Part shown: piece by piece, positions 33,657 to 41,471 of the stretch | Layout of the letters: the number at the start of each line of letters is the position of its first letter | Numbering within the stretch: position 1 is the stretch's first letter | From: Amycolatopsis xylanica | GTDB lineage: Bacteria > Actinomycetota > Actinomycetes > Mycobacteriales > Pseudonocardiaceae | Direction of reading: 5' to 3' | Length of the DNA: 64,000 bases | Assembly (NCBI RefSeq): GCF_900107045.1 | Contig: NZ_FNON01000003.1 | Span: forward strand, 248,001-312,000 | Position numbers and translations under genes: made by a program | Notes under the pieces: generated by a model | What the model saw: the letters and a program-made list of their open reading frames with translations, nothing else | What the model was told of the DNA's origin: nothing | Databases searched by the model: none

Positions 33657-33713
33657 CTGGCCTTGCCTGGACAATCCCCGCGCCGCCTACCCGACCTTGG
33701 GGTCGTGGGCGCT

Positions 33714-33826
33714 TGTATGAAGGCTCCCCTCATACAGCCGCGTTGTATGAAGGCTCCCTTCATCAGACCAGGCTGGATGAAGGCTCCCTTCATCCAGCTA
33801 TACGGGATGAAGGGAGCCTTCATACA
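33714..33826. repeat. Four ATGAAGGCTCCCTTCAT palindromes
   Basis: Units at 33714-33736, 33744-33763, 33774-33796 and 33805-33826 share ATGAAGGCTCC-C/T-TTCAT-like cores; the last is in the other orientation (ATGAAGGGAGCCTTCAT). Outer letters vary together (TGTATGA with TCATACA, TGGATGA with TCATCCA), as expected if pairing is kept. Translated they give MKAPFIQ-type strings, which should not be taken as protein. Confidence 0.7.
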
Positions 33827-33847
33827 AACGGCGGCCGCAGGGAGGGG

Positions 33848-33891
33848 TCGTGAGTGGTATGGCCGGTTAGAACCGGCCGTACCACTCACGA
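33848..33891. terminator. GGTTAGAACC palindrome family, copy 4
   Basis: Outer arms TCGTGAGTGGTA (33848-33859) and TACCACTCACGA (33880-33891), inner GGCCGGTT-AG-AACCGGCC (33861-33878). It overlaps the glycosyltransferase stop codon and probably ends that transcript. Confidence 0.7.
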
Positions 33892-35019
33892 GTCCTTGAT
33901 GGCCTCGAGGGAGGTGGCGATCTCGGCCGGGGAGGGCTGGGCCGCGACTGCGGCTGCCGCGCTCGCCGCGCCTTCGCCGAAGCTGACGTTCTCGAGCAGG
34001 CGCAGGCAGCCCTTGGCCAAGGTCTCGGGTGAGATCTCCTCGGGGCGCAGGCGGATGCCCGCGCCCGAGCGCACGATGGCCGCCGCGTTCTCGAACTGGT
34101 CGGCGAACTGGGGCAGCACCAGCTGCGGGAGCCCGGCCGCCAGCGCGGTCAGCGAAGTTCCTTGTCCCCCATGGTGGATCACCGCGTCGCTGGCGCGCAG
34201 GACTTCCGAAAGCGGCATCCGGCCGACGTGTTCCGCCACCGAGGGCAGCGGCTCCCAGGCCGCGACCGCCTTCTCGTCGGCGACCAGCACCGGGTCGAAA
34301 CCCAGGTCCGCCAGGTTCTCCAGGGTCTCGGAGATCAGGGGCGCGAGGCCGCGGACGTCGATGTGGGGCACCAGGGTGCCCATGGTGAGGCAGATACGCG
34401 GCTTCGCGCGGGGCGCGAGCATCCAGCCGGGCACGGGGGCGTCGCCGTTGTACGGCACGTGGCGGATGCCGTGATGCGGCAACGCGTGCGGCAGGCGCAG
34501 GACGCGGGGCCACGGGTCGAGCACCCAGGTCGGATCCGGGAGGCGCTCGCCGAGTACCGCTTCGGCGCCGAGGCGGTACTCGGGGAGTTCGGCCACGCCC
34601 CAGTGCAGTTGCACGATCGGGATGTCGTGACGGGCGCCCGCGACCGGGCCCGCGAACTCGGCGCGGTCGCTGACGATGATGTCCGGGTACCACTGGCCGA
34701 TCAGCTCGGTCATGCCAGGGAGCCCGCTCGCGGCCATCTCGCCGAAGACCATGCCGTGGCCGTAGCGGAGCCGCCGTTCGACCTCGCGCACGTCCGCGCC
34801 CGGCACGCCCAGTTCCGGCGTGGTCTCCGCCGCCAGCTCGACGAAGTCGGCGGGCGGCGCGGTCGCGGCGGCGGGGAGTCCGGCGCGCACCACGGACGGG
34901 ACGTAGCTGGCGGCCGTGGCGACCAGGACCTCGTGGCCCGCGGCCCGGCACGCCCACGCGAGCGGGACCAGCGGGAAGAAGTGGCCCGACAGCGGCGCGG
35001 TGGTGAAGAGGACACGCAT
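33886..35019 (-). CDS. GT1-family glycosyltransferase
   Basis: 377 residues from ATG 35019 after AGGGAAA. GT-B fold: N-terminal RVLFTTAPLSGHFFPLVPLA, and the nucleotide-sugar site SDAVIHHGGQGTSLTALAAG with LPQLVLPQFADQFENA. It resembles antibiotic glycosyltransferases that act with UDP- or TDP-sugars, and may attach a sugar to the enediyne product or intermediate. No deoxysugar synthesis genes are in the window, so the donor must come from a common pool or another locus. It lies between two GGTTAGAACC hairpins and is likely a separate transcript. Confidence 0.85.
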   Translation of the reverse strand: MRVLFTTAPLSGHFFPLVPLAWACRAAGHEVLVATAASYVPSVVRAGLPAAATAPPADFVELAAETTPELGVPGADVREVERRLRYGHGMVFGEMAASGLPGMTELIGQWYPDIIVSDRAEFAGPVAGARHDIPIVQLHWGVAELPEYRLGAEAVLGERLPDPTWVLDPWPRVLRLPHALPHHGIRHVPYNGDAPVPGWMLAPRAKPRICLTMGTLVPHIDVRGLAPLISETLENLADLGFDPVLVADEKAVAAWEPLPSVAEHVGRMPLSEVLRASDAVIHHGGQGTSLTALAAGLPQLVLPQFADQFENAAAIVRSGAGIRLRPEEISPETLAKGCLRLLENVSFGEGAASAAAAVAAQPSPAEIATSLEAIKDS

Positions 35020-35044
35020 GGCTTTTCCCTGGGTAGAGAGGGTT

Positions 35045-35084
35045 GTGCGCGTTCCGGGCGGTTAGAACCGCCCGGAACGCGCAC
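35045..35084. terminator. GGTTAGAACC palindrome family, copy 5 (19-bp perfect stem)
   Basis: GTGCGCGTTCCGGGCGGTT (35045-35063) and its exact reverse complement (35066-35084) around AG. It is 5 bases beyond the stop of the TIGR03084-like gene and 25 bases before the glycosyltransferase start, so it should end the long upstream operon. Confidence 0.75.
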
Positions 35085-35089
35085 GAGTC

Positions 35090-35875
35090 CTACTTGCGGA
35101 ACTGGCCGGGCTTGCGGCCTTCGCCAGCGGGGCCGCGGTAGGCCTGCGCGATGTCCAGCCAGTGGTCCGCGTGCTCGCCGACGGCCGTCAGCGCCAGGTC
35201 GTCGCGGTGACGGCGGCGCGTGACCAGCAGGCAGAAGTCGACCGCGTCGCCGGTGATCCGCTGGTCCGAGTCCTCCGGGCCGAACGTCCACACCGCGCCG
35301 GACGGCCCGGTCAGCTCGAAGCGGAACTCGACGTCCGGCGGGGTCAGTCCCCTTGCCTGGTAACCGAAGTCCCAGACCCGCACGGCGAACCCGGCGAGGA
35401 ACTGGACGCGGTCGGTGCGCGGCCGCTCGACGCCGAGCGCGTCCGCGATGTCCTGGCCGTGCGCGAAGAGCTCCATCATGCCGGCGCAGGCCAGCACGAA
35501 CGGCGGCAGCGGGTTGACCAGCCACGGCACCAGCTGGTCGGCCGGGACCGCCGCCAGCGCCTTGATCCCGGTGTCCCGGATGGCGCGCCAGCGGCCCAGC
35601 AGCGCTTCGGGCGGGTCGTTGACGAACGCCTGCAGTGCGGCGTTCACCGCGCCGTCGAAGTCCTTCGCGGCGCCCGCGGTCATCGCGGTGAAGCCCTCGG
35701 GGTCGGACGCGGCGAGGCCCGCGATCTGGAACACGAACGCGAGATGGCCGACCTGGTGGGCGACCGTCCAGCCCGGCGCCGGGGTCGGCGTTGCCCAGCG
35801 GTCCGCTTCGAGCTCGGCGAACAGCGCGTCGAACTCGGCGGCTTCGGCGGTCAGCGCGGCGATCACGTCTGTCAC
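35090..35875 (-). CDS. TIGR03084-like mycothiol-dependent isomerase/metal-binding protein
   Basis: 261 residues from GTG 35875, overlapping the upstream CMD stop by 4 bp. N-terminal ATPTPAPGWTVAHQVGHLAF and ELFAHGQDIADAL give the three His or acidic ligands of the DinB-like four-helix fold found in mycothiol-dependent maleylpyruvate isomerases. The C-terminal half is the TIGR03084-type domain. Members are common in actinobacteria and mostly uncharacterised; a thiol-dependent step or product detoxification is possible here. Last gene of the operon that starts near 45486. Confidence 0.72.
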   Translation of the reverse strand: MTDVIAALTAEAAEFDALFAELEADRWATPTPAPGWTVAHQVGHLAFVFQIAGLAASDPEGFTAMTAGAAKDFDGAVNAALQAFVNDPPEALLGRWRAIRDTGIKALAAVPADQLVPWLVNPLPPFVLACAGMMELFAHGQDIADALGVERPRTDRVQFLAGFAVRVWDFGYQARGLTPPDVEFRFELTGPSGAVWTFGPEDSDQRITGDAVDFCLLVTRRRHRDDLALTAVGEHADHWLDIAQAYRGPAGEGRKPGQFRK

Positions 35876-36921
35876 TTTTCCGTCCTCTCACTCGATTTCA
35901 CGTCATGCAGCAGCCGTTTCCCGAGCGAACGGGCGGCGGAAAGACTCGCCCAGGCGACCAGTTCGACCAGCGCGCCGTCCGACGGCTGATACCGCCGGAA
36001 CGTGCCGACCACCGACTCGTCGACCTGGTACGAAGCGATCGCGGTGAGCAGCGCGAGCCGCGCGGCCGCCCGTTCGCTCAGCGGCAGTCCCGCGATCGCG
36101 GGCTCGACCCAGGACGCGCTCAGCGCGGCCGAGGTGCCCGGCCAGAACGCGAGTTCGCGTTGCACGACCTCACGCACCCGGGCGGGCACGGACTCGCGCG
36201 CGGCCGCGTCGACCGCGGCGGTCGCGCGGGTGAACGCGGCCTCGATGGTCTCGTTTCCCTTGGCCCAGTCCAGATCTCCCGGCGGGGGCGCGTCGGGCAG
36301 CAGCACCAGTGATGCACCGGGAGAGGCGTCACTGGGCTTCAAGAATTGACCGAGCACGGCTCGGGCCACCCGGCGCGCCGACGCCGGCACCGCTGCTGGA
36401 AGCGGCGACGGACCAAGGAAGACGTTGACCATCCGGTTCAGGTAATGGAACGTGACCGCCACGCCGATGAGCTCGGGCAGCAGCTCGGGCGCCACCGACC
36501 CGTCTCCCCCGCGCGCCCATTCGGCCAGCGCCCGCGTCGACGGGTCCCCGATCTCCTGGTCGCCGGAGATCGCGGCGGCGTCCTCGGCCCTGCCGAGCGA
36601 GCCGAGCGCCATGCCGTGCACCTCGACGCAGTACGGGCAGGTGTTCGCCCGCGACACCGCCGAGGCCACGACCTCTTTGTCGGCACGGGAAGCCAGCCCG
36701 CCCGCGACCAGCGACTCGCGCAGGATGGTCCAGCTCGCGGCCAGCACCTCCGGCGCTGGCGAGTGCAGCGCGATCGGCGGGGCGAGCATGCCGAAGTCGC
36801 GCTCGACCTGCCGATAGACCTCGCCGACCAGGCCAGCCGCGCGACGCGGCGGGACGGCCGTGACGTACCGGACCTCACGCAGCGCGCCACGCAGCGCGAG
36901 CCGGATCGGGGTGGGCGCCAT
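35872..36921 (-). CDS. CMD/AhpD-like protein, two-domain
   Basis: 349 residues from ATG 36921, two bases after the GMC oxidoreductase stop. ADKEVVASAVSRANTCPYCVEVHG is the E...CxxC...H peroxidase site, and FHYLNRMVNVFLG the second motif. A second, Cys-free CMD-like half follows (residues about 220-340), so the protein looks like a fused duplicate with one active site. Possible roles are peroxide removal or an oxidative step during enediyne maturation. Embedded in the E-gene operon with short spacings. Confidence 0.78.
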   Translation of the reverse strand: MAPTPIRLALRGALREVRYVTAVPPRRAAGLVGEVYRQVERDFGMLAPPIALHSPAPEVLAASWTILRESLVAGGLASRADKEVVASAVSRANTCPYCVEVHGMALGSLGRAEDAAAISGDQEIGDPSTRALAEWARGGDGSVAPELLPELIGVAVTFHYLNRMVNVFLGPSPLPAAVPASARRVARAVLGQFLKPSDASPGASLVLLPDAPPPGDLDWAKGNETIEAAFTRATAAVDAAARESVPARVREVVQRELAFWPGTSAALSASWVEPAIAGLPLSERAAARLALLTAIASYQVDESVVGTFRRYQPSDGALVELVAWASLSAARSLGKRLLHDVKSSERTEK

Positions 36922-36923
36922 GA

Positions 36924-38573
36924 TCAGCTCCCGGCGACCGTGACGGGCAGGCGGATGACGCCGTCGCGGCCGGCCGTCTCGCCCAGTGGCGAAGGCGCCC
37001 CGTACTTGACGTCCACGCCCCGCTCCTGCGCCGCGCGCACGATGCCCGGCACCGACCGCTCGGCGAGCGCCGCGATGGTCATCGCCGGGTTCACGGTCAG
37101 CGCGCCCGGCACCGACGAGCTGTCGGTGACGAAGATGCCGGGGTGGTCGCGCAGCTCGTGGTTGGGGTGCAGCGCCGAGGTGGCCGCGTCGTCCCCGATC
37201 CGGCAGGACGCCAGCGGGTGCACGGTGTACGCGCCCACCACGTCGTTGGTCCACGGCGCGACCGTGGCCAGCCCGTCCTTTTCGAGGATCTCCTTGCACT
37301 CCGCGTCGGCGAGCGCCCAGCCGCGGCGGGTGTTCTCCGTCGGGTCGTAGCGCAGCGGGCCGCGGCCGAGCATCTGCTGGGAGATGCGGTACGCGTTCCC
37401 GGTCGGCGGCGGGGTGCCGAAGACGCCCTCGTTGTCGTCCTCGGTCATCTGGAAGATCGTGAGCCACGAGGCCCACTTCTTGATCATTTCCTTCTTCTCC
37501 GGGCCGAACCAGGCAGGCGAGTCCAAACCGGGAACCTGCGCCAGGATCGTCCCGAGGCCGGGCGGGAAGTACAGCTGCTCCAAGGAGAACCGCTCGTATT
37601 CCGGCAGCGAGCCGTCGAGCTTGTCCCAGTTGGCGACCGTCGGGCCCTTGCCGATCTGGTTGGCGGCATAGGCTTTGCCGTCCTCACGGGACAGTCCGAG
37701 CACCTCACGCACCCGGTCCTCGTTGAGCACCGCGGTGTTGAGCCGCTCGCCGTTGCCGGAGAAGTACCGCCCGACGCCGTGCGGCATCTTGCCGAGCGCC
37801 GCCTCGGACCGCTGCAAGATGACCGGGGTGGCGCCCGCGCCGGCGGCGAGGATGACGATCTTCGCGTCGATCGTGCCGCTCTCGTGGTGCAGGCGGTAGT
37901 CCTCGTCGTCGATGATGTTGTAGTGCACGCGGTAGCCGCCGTCTTCGTTGCGCGTCAGCTTCTGCACCTCGTGCAGCGGGCGGATCTCGGCGCCGTGCGC
38001 GATGGCCGCTGGCAGGTAGTTCGTCAGCATCGAGCGCTTCGCGTCGAACCGGCAGCCCGCCATCATCCAGTTGCAGTTGGTGCACTTGGTGTTGTCCACC
38101 GCGACCGGCGCCGGGTTCGCGGTCCGGCCGGAGTGATTGCACAGCGCGCCCCAGAGCCCGCCCGCGTACGAGACGTCGCTCCAGTCCTGTTTGTACACCG
38201 GCAGCGACTCGGAAACCCGGTCATACCAAGGATCCAGTGAGTCACGGGTGATTTCGGACGGCCACATGCGGCGGCCGATACTGCCGTGGCGCTCAAAGAC
38301 GAACTTCGGCGCGCGCGGCATCGCGGCGAAGTACACCACGCTGCCGCCGCCCACGCAGTTGCCGCCGAGCAGGCTCATCCCGTCGCCGACGACGAAGTCG
38401 AAGATCCGGGTGTACGACGACCCGAGCAGGAAGTCGTGCTCGAACTCCTCGGTCTTCACCCAGGGTCCGCGCTCCAGCACGGTGACCTTCGCGCCGCCCG
38501 CGGCCAGGTGATAGGCGGTGATCGAGCCGCCGAAGCCACTGCCGACGATGAGGACGTCTGTCTTGTCGGTCAT
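36924..38573 (-). CDS. GMC oxidoreductase, cholesterol-oxidase-like (E9-like)
   Basis: 549 residues, overlapping the upstream gene by 4 bp. VLIVGSGFGGSITAYHLA is the FAD-binding loop; CTNCNWMMAGCRFDAKRS adds a Cys-rich segment often found in this subgroup; HPLASCRIG and SSVPGALTVNPAMTIAALAE form the GMC C-terminal active-site region with catalytic His and Asn. These flavoenzymes oxidise alcohols. Size and pairing with the DUF5987-like small protein match the E9/E8 pair of 9-membered enediyne clusters, which I use as an analogy, not proof. Confidence 0.85.
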   Translation of the reverse strand: MTDKTDVLIVGSGFGGSITAYHLAAGGAKVTVLERGPWVKTEEFEHDFLLGSSYTRIFDFVVGDGMSLLGGNCVGGGSVVYFAAMPRAPKFVFERHGSIGRRMWPSEITRDSLDPWYDRVSESLPVYKQDWSDVSYAGGLWGALCNHSGRTANPAPVAVDNTKCTNCNWMMAGCRFDAKRSMLTNYLPAAIAHGAEIRPLHEVQKLTRNEDGGYRVHYNIIDDEDYRLHHESGTIDAKIVILAAGAGATPVILQRSEAALGKMPHGVGRYFSGNGERLNTAVLNEDRVREVLGLSREDGKAYAANQIGKGPTVANWDKLDGSLPEYERFSLEQLYFPPGLGTILAQVPGLDSPAWFGPEKKEMIKKWASWLTIFQMTEDDNEGVFGTPPPTGNAYRISQQMLGRGPLRYDPTENTRRGWALADAECKEILEKDGLATVAPWTNDVVGAYTVHPLASCRIGDDAATSALHPNHELRDHPGIFVTDSSSVPGALTVNPAMTIAALAERSVPGIVRAAQERGVDVKYGAPSPLGETAGRDGVIRLPVTVAGS

Positions 38574-39121
38574 GCCGGGCTCCCCGAGGGTGTCGTGTCG
38601 GGGTGGAGTTCCGCGAGTTTGCGGCCGTAGCCGTACTTCGGGAACTGCCAGAGCCCGTCCTTGGTGTCCGAAAGCGTCCAGCCCATCGCCGTCAGGCCGG
38701 GGTGGCCCTGCGCCAGCGCGTCCGCGGTCTTGAGGTGCGGCGCGCTGTCGAAGGACATGTTGCAGAACAACGCGAGCGCGACCCAGCCGTCCTTCTCCGG
38801 GTGGCCGGGCGCGGTGAGCTTGGTGACCAGCTTGCGCCGGTACTCGTACGGCAGCGCGACGAACGCGGGCACGTCGGTCTCGAGCTCGATCTCCGACTCC
38901 GCGGCGAACGTCTTGGCGTGGTTGTCCAGCGACAGCACGAGGTATTCGAGCCCGCCGGTGACGCCCGTGGCGGGCTCCTGCAGGAGGGTGAGCGCGCCTG
39001 CCTCCACCGCGCCGGGGCCGATCCCGACACCCGCGATCGCGCGGTCGTCCGGTGAGCGCTTCTCACCGGGCAGCACCGTGTCCGCGAACGCCTCCAGCGT
39101 CAAGGTCTCTTCTTCGGTCAC
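38570..39121 (-). CDS. DUF5987/gluconate dehydrogenase subunit 3-like protein (E8-like)
   Basis: 183 residues from GTG 39121, preceded by GGAGCTGAG. The N-terminus TLEAFADTVLPGEKRSPDDR resembles the small subunit of GMC-type membrane dehydrogenases, and it is translationally coupled to the GMC oxidoreductase that follows, so a two-subunit complex is likely. There is no twin-Arg signal and no membrane segment, so unlike gluconate dehydrogenase it should be cytoplasmic. Confidence 0.72.
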   Translation of the reverse strand: MTEEETLTLEAFADTVLPGEKRSPDDRAIAGVGIGPGAVEAGALTLLQEPATGVTGGLEYLVLSLDNHAKTFAAESEIELETDVPAFVALPYEYRRKLVTKLTAPGHPEKDGWVALALFCNMSFDSAPHLKTADALAQGHPGLTAMGWTLSDTKDGLWQFPKYGYGRKLAELHPDTTPSGSPA

Positions 39122-39124
39122 CGC

Positions 39125-40477
39125 TCAGCTCCTCTCCTGCTTGTGCACGGTCATCGGCAGCCCGCCGCGGACCCGCAGCGACAACATCGCCTCCGGCACC
39201 ACCTCGTAGCCGGGCACCTTCGCGAGTTTCAGGTCGCGGGCGACCACGGCGAGCACGAAGGCGGCCTCCATCAGCCCGAGGCTGTTGCCGACGCAGAACC
39301 GCGGCCCGGCGCCGAACGGGATGTAGGCGTAGCGCGGCGGCCGCGGCACACCCGGAGCGAACCGGCCGGGGTCGAACTTCTCCGGGTCCGTCCAGAACCC
39401 GGGGTGCCGGTGCATCGCGTACGGCACCACGACGACGTCCGACCCCGCCGGGATGCGGTAGCCGTCGATGACGTCTTCCTCCTGCGCGATCCGCGGCAGC
39501 AGCCACACCGGCGGGTACAGGCGCATGACCTCTTCGATCACCGAGACGGTGAACGTCAGGCTCTTCAAGTCCTCATAGGACGGTGGACGGTCACCGAGCA
39601 CCTCGACGGCCTCGGCGTGCAGCCGCTCGCCGACCTCCGGGTGCTCGTCGATCAGGTGGAACGCCCAGCCGAGCGTGCTCGCGGTGGTCTCGTGCCCGGC
39701 GAGCAGCAGCGTGATCAGCTCGTCGCGCATCCGCTCGCGGTCGTCGGACCCCGAGGTGATCAGCCGGGAGATGACGTCGTCGCGCCCGGCCAGCTCCTCG
39801 GCGAACCGCCGCTCGACCAGCTCATCGGCGATCCGTCGCAGGTCGTGGCGCGATTCCCGGAACTTGAGCTGCTTCTTGAGCGGCAGCCACGCCGGGACCA
39901 TGCCGAGCGTCACCGCTTCGAACATCGCCTGGTCCTGCACGCCCTCGAACGAATGCCCGAGCGACTCGTAGCCGCCGAGCTCCGCGTCGAGCAGCGTCCT
40001 GCCGAGCACACCGAGCGTCAGCCCGGTCATCTCGTGCAGTATCTCGATCGGCTCACCGTCCACTTTGGAACGCAGCCGGTCGGCCAGCGCGCCGACCTCG
40101 GCGGCGACGATCTCCGCCTGCCGCGCGATCCGCTTGGGCTGGAACACCGGCTGCAGGGTCCGGCGCTGCCGCTTCCAGGTCTCGCCGTCACTGGTGAGCA
40201 GCCCGTCGCCGAGCGCGGCCCGCGCCTCACGCAGGCCGATGCCCTTGTGGTAGTTGGCCGCGTTGTCGGCGAGGACGTGCTTGGCCTGGTCGGGGTGGTT
40301 GACCAGGTACAGCGACTTCGGCCCGATGGCGATCCGGACCACGTCGCCGTACGCCGCCGACTCGGTCATCAGCGCGAGCCGGTCGGTGAACAGCTTCTTG
40401 AGCAGCCCGAAGGTCTGACGGCGCGGCGGGCCGGGCGGCACGGCACGTGCCGCCCGGCTGCCGCTGGCAGTGGTCAT
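39125..40477 (-). CDS. Cytochrome P450 (E7-like)
   Basis: 450 residues from ATG 40477, overlapping the UnbU stop (ATGA). LLLAGHETTASTLGWAFHL is the oxygen-binding helix, EEVMRLYPP the ExxR helix, and FGAGPRFCVGNSLG the heme-Cys loop. The N-terminal part (YGDVVRIAIGPKSLYLVNHP) is like the P450 at 6895. P450s oxidise the enediyne core or its side groups in known clusters. Its central position in the E3-E9 operon indicates a role in core maturation. Confidence 0.88.
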   Translation of the reverse strand: MTTASGSRAARAVPPGPPRRQTFGLLKKLFTDRLALMTESAAYGDVVRIAIGPKSLYLVNHPDQAKHVLADNAANYHKGIGLREARAALGDGLLTSDGETWKRQRRTLQPVFQPKRIARQAEIVAAEVGALADRLRSKVDGEPIEILHEMTGLTLGVLGRTLLDAELGGYESLGHSFEGVQDQAMFEAVTLGMVPAWLPLKKQLKFRESRHDLRRIADELVERRFAEELAGRDDVISRLITSGSDDRERMRDELITLLLAGHETTASTLGWAFHLIDEHPEVGERLHAEAVEVLGDRPPSYEDLKSLTFTVSVIEEVMRLYPPVWLLPRIAQEEDVIDGYRIPAGSDVVVVPYAMHRHPGFWTDPEKFDPGRFAPGVPRPPRYAYIPFGAGPRFCVGNSLGLMEAAFVLAVVARDLKLAKVPGYEVVPEAMLSLRVRGGLPMTVHKQERS

Positions 40478-41466
40478 GCCGCGGCCGCGTCTTCGCCGGC
40501 CTCGGCCTTCCTGGCCGCGATGGCCGAGACCGGTGCGGTCGCGATCTGCGTGCGCTTCTGCTCGGCCTCCCACGCCAGCCTGGACTTGGTGTGGAAGTGC
40601 AGGCCCCACAGGAACAGGCCGCGGATGAGACAGACGGTCGCGGTCGCCAGGAACAGCCCGTACGCCACGTGCACGGCGATGAAGAAGCCGTACGCGACCG
40701 CGATGCTCGCGCCGAAGAGGAACTGCGCCGCGGGCTTCGACGGGGTCGTGCCGGGGTCGGTGACCATGTAGTTCGTGTAGAGCACGAACGCGATGCCGGT
40801 GCCCATGGCCAGCGCGCCGGGGATGGCGGTGTCGAAGATCAGCCCGCGCACCACGGCCTGCACCACGAAGAAGCTCAGCCAGCCGAAGATGAGCCACATG
40901 CGCTGGGTCAGCATCGCGTTCAGCACGGTGCCCGAGATCAGGATGATGGCCACGATCAGCCAGCCGCCCCAGGTCGGGATGTGCTCGGAGAAGTGATACG
41001 GCGGCGCGATGGACGCCCACGGGAACACCAGCAGGATGATGGTGATGCCGAAGTTGGACGGGTTCATGTAGTGCCGCATCCGGCCACGCAGCGGGGCACG
41101 GAAGATCCACTTCGCGCCGACGGCCACCACGACCCCGAACATCATCACCCAGACCCGGTCGTTGACGTAGGTCAGCATGTTGAGCGCGAGGCTGGTGATG
41201 TGCGCGGGCAGCAGGAACTCGAGGAAGCCCTTGACCCCGCCGCCGCGGAACCGGACTTCCCGCTCCTCCGAGCGGGCGCCGATGATCTCCAGCACGATTT
41301 CGGTGGTGTAGCCGGTGGCCAGCGCGATGAGCGGCCAGGCCCACGGCTGCTCGAAGCCGAGGAACAGGTAACCGATGATGTTGAAGACGCTGATCGAGAT
41401 GGCGAACCGGCGCAGTGCGATGGTGACCTTCGGATCATGCCCCTTCACGGGTGTCTGCGTTGCCAT
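40474..41466 (-). CDS. unbU: UnbU-type integral membrane protein (enediyne E5)
   Basis: 330 residues from ATG 41466; GTG 41475 is an alternative but is too close to the AAGGAG. About eight hydrophobic segments resemble RnfD/NqrB-like membrane proteins, and MRHYMNPSNFGITIILLVFP is a conserved region of the enediyne UnbU family. In the known E3/E4/E5/E/E10 cassette E5 has this form; a role in redox-coupled transport or in membrane tethering of the maturation machinery is inferred. Stop overlaps the P450 start. Confidence 0.85.
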   Translation of the reverse strand: MATQTPVKGHDPKVTIALRRFAISISVFNIIGYLFLGFEQPWAWPLIALATGYTTEIVLEIIGARSEEREVRFRGGGVKGFLEFLLPAHITSLALNMLTYVNDRVWVMMFGVVVAVGAKWIFRAPLRGRMRHYMNPSNFGITIILLVFPWASIAPPYHFSEHIPTWGGWLIVAIILISGTVLNAMLTQRMWLIFGWLSFFVVQAVVRGLIFDTAIPGALAMGTGIAFVLYTNYMVTDPGTTPSKPAAQFLFGASIAVAYGFFIAVHVAYGLFLATATVCLIRGLFLWGLHFHTKSRLAWEAEQKRTQIATAPVSAIAARKAEAGEDAAAA

Positions 41467-41471
41467 GCCGA

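Noticed and set aside
33273..33899. Frame giving MKAPFIQ-type repeats in the intergenic island
   Set aside because: The repetition comes from DNA palindromes read through; there is no ribosome site, and the reading depends on a repeat structure present on both strands.
32441..34957. 838-residue frame joining the DH/PPTase-like protein to sequence upstream
   Set aside because: The upstream part translates repeat DNA and the glycosyltransferase in a wrong frame. A clear ribosome site supports the start at 33373.
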